A program made the position numbers and the translations under genes. A DNA stretch of 35,102 nucleotides, from NCBI GenBank assembly GCA_031290455.1, contig JAITNP010000233.1, forward strand, positions 1-35,102, read 5' to 3'. The notes under the pieces were generated by a model. That model was given only the letters and a program-made list of their open reading frames with translations, was not told the origin of the DNA and ran no database searches. Of this stretch, positions 32,549 to 35,102 are shown piece after piece (the stretch's first letter is position 1; each line of letters starts with the position of its first letter). Source of the stretch: Treponema sp. (lineage in GTDB: Bacteria; Spirochaetota; Spirochaetia; Treponematales; Breznakiellaceae).

Positions 32549-33298
32549 CTAGGTTTTTCGGAGTGAGGGGATATCGATACTGCGGGCTTTGTCCTCATCG
32601 CCTCGTTCTACCTTGATGATGAACTTGTAGGTAACGCGAGTTACATCTTCCAGCAGTGAGTCGATTTCCTCAAGTTCATGGGCAGAGTAGAACACATCTG
32701 CGCCGCAGAAGAGCAGCAAAAACCGGTCATAGCCTCTGGTTGCGTCAAGCAGGACAACATTTGACACATTGTATTCCTCCTGGAAATGGGCAAAGAGCTT
32801 ACACGCGCTTTGGTTCTCTGTTTTGCGTGAATACCAATTAATGGAAAGATTAGCCGATCTGCTTTTGTATATTGGTTCCGGCCACTCGAAACGGCGTACC
32901 ATAGCCGACAATTTGGCAAAGCGGTTATCGGTACTTTTCACCAGCGAGACGATATACGCCGCTATTTCGGCGTCGTTCAAAAGAAACTCAACTTCGGGAA
33001 TCACCATGTTCTCCAGATAGCCGCCCAAGAGATTGATAGCATCGTAGAAGATGGCGATTGGCCGGGGTACTTCTTCCGTGAGAATATACGCGCCTTCGGG
33101 GGAGTACACGAAGAGCAACTGCATCGTGAAAAACGAACCTTCCAGTTTGACCCCTTTTTTAGTCCGCATGTATTTGAACGTAACCTCATCAAAACTGATG
33201 GTCTTCTTATCGCCCAACTCGGCGATAAGCATATCCGCGAACCGCTTCGCGCTGTCAAAATCATACCCATATAACTGGGTAACAAGATTTCTTGCCAT
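32549..33298 (-). CDS. 249-aa protein of unknown function
   Basis: 249 aa, soluble, mixed alpha/beta. It begins MARNLVTQLYGYDFDSAKRF and contains DAINLLGGYLENMVIPEVEF, LSINWYSRKTENQSACKLFA and VVLLDATRGYDRFLLLFCGA. I recognise no family or catalytic motif. The start is secure: AAGGAG with a 6-nt gap. It is transcribed towards the XRE gene but separated from it by about 300 nt carrying the divergent promoter. With its neighbours it belongs to the accessory block between def and the outer-membrane protein gene. Confidence 0.65.
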   Translation of the reverse strand: MARNLVTQLYGYDFDSAKRFADMLIAELGDKKTISFDEVTFKYMRTKKGVKLEGSFFTMQLLFVYSPEGAYILTEEVPRPIAIFYDAINLLGGYLENMVIPEVEFLLNDAEIAAYIVSLVKSTDNRFAKLSAMVRRFEWPEPIYKSRSANLSINWYSRKTENQSACKLFAHFQEEYNVSNVVLLDATRGYDRFLLLFCGADVFYSAHELEEIDSLLEDVTRVTYKFIIKVERGDEDKARSIDIPSLRKT

Positions 33299-33411
33299 AC
33301 TAACTCCTTAAAAGCGATTACCTGTTTTTCTCATTTGTATCGGAGAAACCTTCTCGCCGTGAATATTAGCAGATATTGCAACCGATGGCTATACCCTCTG
33401 TAATTTTTTTA

Positions 33412-33425
33412 ATGTAACATTACAT
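33412..33425. repeat. Inverted repeat upstream of the 249-aa gene
   Basis: ATGTAA-CA-TTACAT is a perfect 6-bp inverted repeat in the 170-nt gap between the lysine-rich peptide gene and the 249-aa gene. A regulator site is possible; nothing else in 33299-33468 is clear. Confidence 0.35.
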
Positions 33426-33468
33426 CATGACTTTAAGAAGAAGCCCAAGACTTTTATCCAGTCTATTT

Positions 33469-33588
33469 TTAAGCATTGAGATTGCTTATTGGTTTGCCTT
33501 TGTTTTGCTTTTTCTCTTTACGCTTCTCTTTTGCGGTCTTTTGGGGGACCTTTTTTTCTTCTTTCTTATGCGTTATATGTTCACCCAT
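33469..33588 (-). CDS. 39-aa lysine-rich small protein
   Basis: 39 residues, MGEHITHKKEEKKVPQKTAK followed by EKRKEKKQNKGKPISNLNA, with 14 lysines and a strongly positive charge. It is preceded by a perfect AAGGAGG with a 6-nt gap, which makes real translation likely. Short, basic proteins of this kind occur widely as unannotated genes; nucleic-acid binding is a guess from charge. It lies just after the group II intron remnant and before the 249-aa gene on the same strand. Confidence 0.65.
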   Translation of the reverse strand: MGEHITHKKEEKKVPQKTAKEKRKEKKQNKGKPISNLNA

Positions 33589-33650
33589 AATTAACCTCCT
33601 TAAGGATATTTTCATGGTATCATACATTCGGAGCAAGACGCTGCCGCCCT

Positions 33651-33761
33651 GCTTGCCCCGGAATACACCGGGGAATTAAGGGCCTATCGCCGCGCTTGGC
33701 TAACACTTCCTCCTACCAAGCGCGGAGCGGACTTTCACCGCCGAGTTACTGCCCGGCGCAC
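33651..33761 (-). mobile_element. 5' end of a group II (IIC-like) intron, truncated
   Basis: On the minus strand the element opens with GTGCGCCGGGCA at 33761, the conserved GUGYG 5' end, followed by GGCGGTGAAAGTCC, the classic domain I motif (GGUGARAGUCC), and GGAGGAAGTGTTAGCC, close to the same segment in known IIC introns. CCGCGCTTGG/CCAAGCGCGG (33690-33699 with 33716-33725) gives a 10-bp domain I helix, and CCCCGG/CCGGGG (33656-33673) another. No reverse-transcriptase frame and no recognisable domain V follow, so only the first about 110 nt survive. It starts 3 nt after the T-run of a terminator, the insertion niche of IIC introns. The 3' limit is approximate. Confidence 0.65.
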
Positions 33762-33764
33762 CCC

Positions 33765-33790
33765 AAAAAAGGCCATGCTCTCACATGGCC
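33765..33790 (-). terminator. Rho-independent terminator of the outer-membrane protein gene
   Basis: On the minus strand GGCCATG-TGAGAG-CATGGCC is a perfect 7-bp stem followed by TTTTTT. It ends about 32 nt after the stop of the beta-barrel gene. Confidence 0.85.
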
Positions 33791-33822
33791 CTTTGTTCAC
33801 CACCAATCAGACCAGAACCTGG

Positions 33823-35102
33823 TTAGAAGGTCCAGACAAAGTCAAGCTGTACGGCATTGGCGATGACCGTCTCAGGGTCCGTCTTCACCGCTTCACCAAG
33901 TTTCTGTATATCAATATCGTAGAACGCAACGAGTTTAGCACTTTCACTCAGCGTATAGGTAACCTTTGGCTTAATATCCAGCTTGAGGGCGTAATAATCA
34001 GGCTTTACCCTAAACCTCACATCAAGACCGAGTTTAAGCGCGCTGTTCAAGGCATACTCCACATAGGGTGTAAACCTGAGTTCAGGGCTGAGTTTTGCTT
34101 GTGTCGCATCATCACCACTCCTAGCAGAACCACCGAAAATGTACTGGTGCATTACAAGACCAACGGCAAGCGGATCAAGTACCTGATAGGCAAAGTGTTC
34201 ATTTATCCAGATCGTACCAATACCCTCAGGTTCATAATACGATTTACGCTTTATAGGGGTATCAGATATTTTCCCCTCATCAATCGTACCGCCGAAAGCG
34301 CCAAGATTGCTGAACGCGGCTTCGATAACAGCAGTGAGCTTGTCAACGGCCTTGATATTCGCGCCAATATAGAAGCCTAGACCCGCTTTATTGTCATAGT
34401 ATGCGGGAGGATAAGGAGGAGAATCGCTCTCATTAGTGTAACCAAAGTTCTCATCCGATCCTTTAAGAATATCTCCAGGATCAGAGAAATCGTCGGATTC
34501 TATTATACCAGTATTCGGCCCATCACCCTTACCGTCCAGCTTTAAGCCTGCGGAAACGGCAAACTTGGCATGTTCATATTGGGCGCCAATGGCGGTTTCA
34601 AGCAGGAAATCCCCAATAGAAGGAAGTCCCACACCATTATCAATAGTAAACCACGGCACTCCCTCGTCATTATTAGGACCGGTAAGGAACAAACCAACAT
34701 TGAGACCATCAATGGGCTTTACCTCAAGACGGAAGCCCCAGCCAGTACTGATATCAAAGTCCTGTTCACCGCCGCCGGTCCATACACCGTCGTCAATTTT
34801 ACCGACTTTCATGTTCAGTTTTTTACTGGCTAAATCAGCCCACGCATACCCATTACGAAGCGTAAGCGGAAGATCGGGATTGCCCTCAGCGCGGAGGCCA
34901 AGCACTACCCCGTAATTAGCCTTCGTGTAGGCAGCATCCAAGTCAAAACGCCCAATATCCATATCCGCATCATCGCTATACATGGTAATAGTCGGATCAG
35001 GAGCGATTTCTGACCCATCGTCATCATGCGCTGTTTTTTCAGTAGTTGCGCTGAATAAAATACCTGTTTTTACTGCGCCGCTAAATTTGAGGCCCTCCTC
35101 CG
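33823..35102 (-). CDS. Outer-membrane beta-barrel protein (N-terminus off the window)
   Basis: The frame is open to the right edge (at least 425 residues), reading EEGLKFSGAVKTGILFSATT at the start of the visible part. Alternating hydrophobic strands run throughout (DIGRFDLDAAYTKANYGVVL, GWGFRLEVKPIDGLNVGLFL, LKLGLDVRFRVKPDYYALKL), and the protein ends LDFVWTF with a terminal Phe, the signal for BAM-dependent barrel insertion. Asp/Gly-rich loops lie between strands. It resembles the large treponemal barrel proteins that act as porins or adhesins; the specific role is unknown. A strong terminator follows. Confidence 0.8.
   Translation of the reverse strand, partial: EEGLKFSGAVKTGILFSATTEKTAHDDDGSEIAPDPTITMYSDDADMDIGRFDLDAAYTKANYGVVLGLRAEGNPDLPLTLRNGYAWADLASKKLNMKVGKIDDGVWTGGGEQDFDISTGWGFRLEVKPIDGLNVGLFLTGPNNDEGVPWFTIDNGVGLPSIGDFLLETAIGAQYEHAKFAVSAGLKLDGKGDGPNTGIIESDDFSDPGDILKGSDENFGYTNESDSPPYPPAYYDNKAGLGFYIGANIKAVDKLTAVIEAAFSNLGAFGGTIDEGKISDTPIKRKSYYEPEGIGTIWINEHFAYQVLDPLAVGLVMHQYIFGGSARSGDDATQAKLSPELRFTPYVEYALNSALKLGLDVRFRVKPDYYALKLDIKPKVTYTLSESAKLVAFYDIDIQKLGEAVKTDPETVIANAVQLDFVWTF

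Noticed and set aside
33476..33679. Plus-strand 67-codon hydrophobic frame
   Set aside because: It is antisense to the lysine-rich 39-aa gene, whose AAA/AAG codons read as Phe/Leu-rich on the other strand; no SD.

Overview
The window looks like a chromosomal segment of a treponeme-type spirochaete, most likely of the free-living or termite-gut Treponema group. That assignment is inference. It rests on the block TPR-mreB-mreC-mreD-pbp2-rodA, relaxed spirochaetal lipoboxes, proteins with a LysM plus degenerate LytM or a SPOR domain, and an outer-membrane beta-barrel protein. Housekeeping genes have roughly balanced base composition; the stretch 30.5-33.8 kb is visibly richer in A+T and looks accessory.

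Layout. 1-10.1 kb (all minus): a cut-off ferredoxin-nitroreductase, a sugar-kinase/PHP/type II pantothenate kinase cluster, a ChvE-GguA-GguB type monosaccharide ABC transporter with a good promoter, a second XylF-like binding protein, and an orphan VapB-like mini-antitoxin. 10.1-10.5 kb is a scrapyard: the C-terminal tail of a transposase and a doubly deleted sbcD remnant. 10.5-13.7 kb (plus): a membrane protein, a TPR lipoprotein and recA, whose RecA has a long Pro/Ala-rich tail ending in an AT-hook-like motif. 13.7-20.4 kb (minus): the cell-shape operon, with neighbouring genes overlapping by 1-8 nt from mreB to rodA. 20.5-27.8 kb: a CYTH protein (minus); a LysM/LytM protein, a sigma-70 factor and a spirochaete-type envelope protein (plus); then SPOR, LapA-like, MiaB and a small membrane protein (minus). 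28.0-30.5 kb (minus): def-fmt-PASTA.

30.5-33.8 kb is the most unusual part. A 70-aa protein and an HExxH metallopeptidase-like protein form a two-gene unit bracketed by two direct copies of a 30-nt hairpin repeat. The repeat resembles a type I-C CRISPR repeat, and the two copies differ by compensatory stem changes. Next to it lie an XRE regulator with a divergent promoter and paired operator-like boxes, an unknown 249-aa gene, a 39-aa lysine-rich protein, and the 5' end of a group II (IIC-like) intron sitting directly behind the terminator of the outer-membrane protein gene.

A second theme is start-site architecture. Several genes (10527, 21031, 20425, 30526) have good -35/-10 boxes placed so that transcription should begin at, or a few bases before, the ATG, and they lack a Shine-Dalgarno sequence. 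Others in the window have textbook Shine-Dalgarno leaders.
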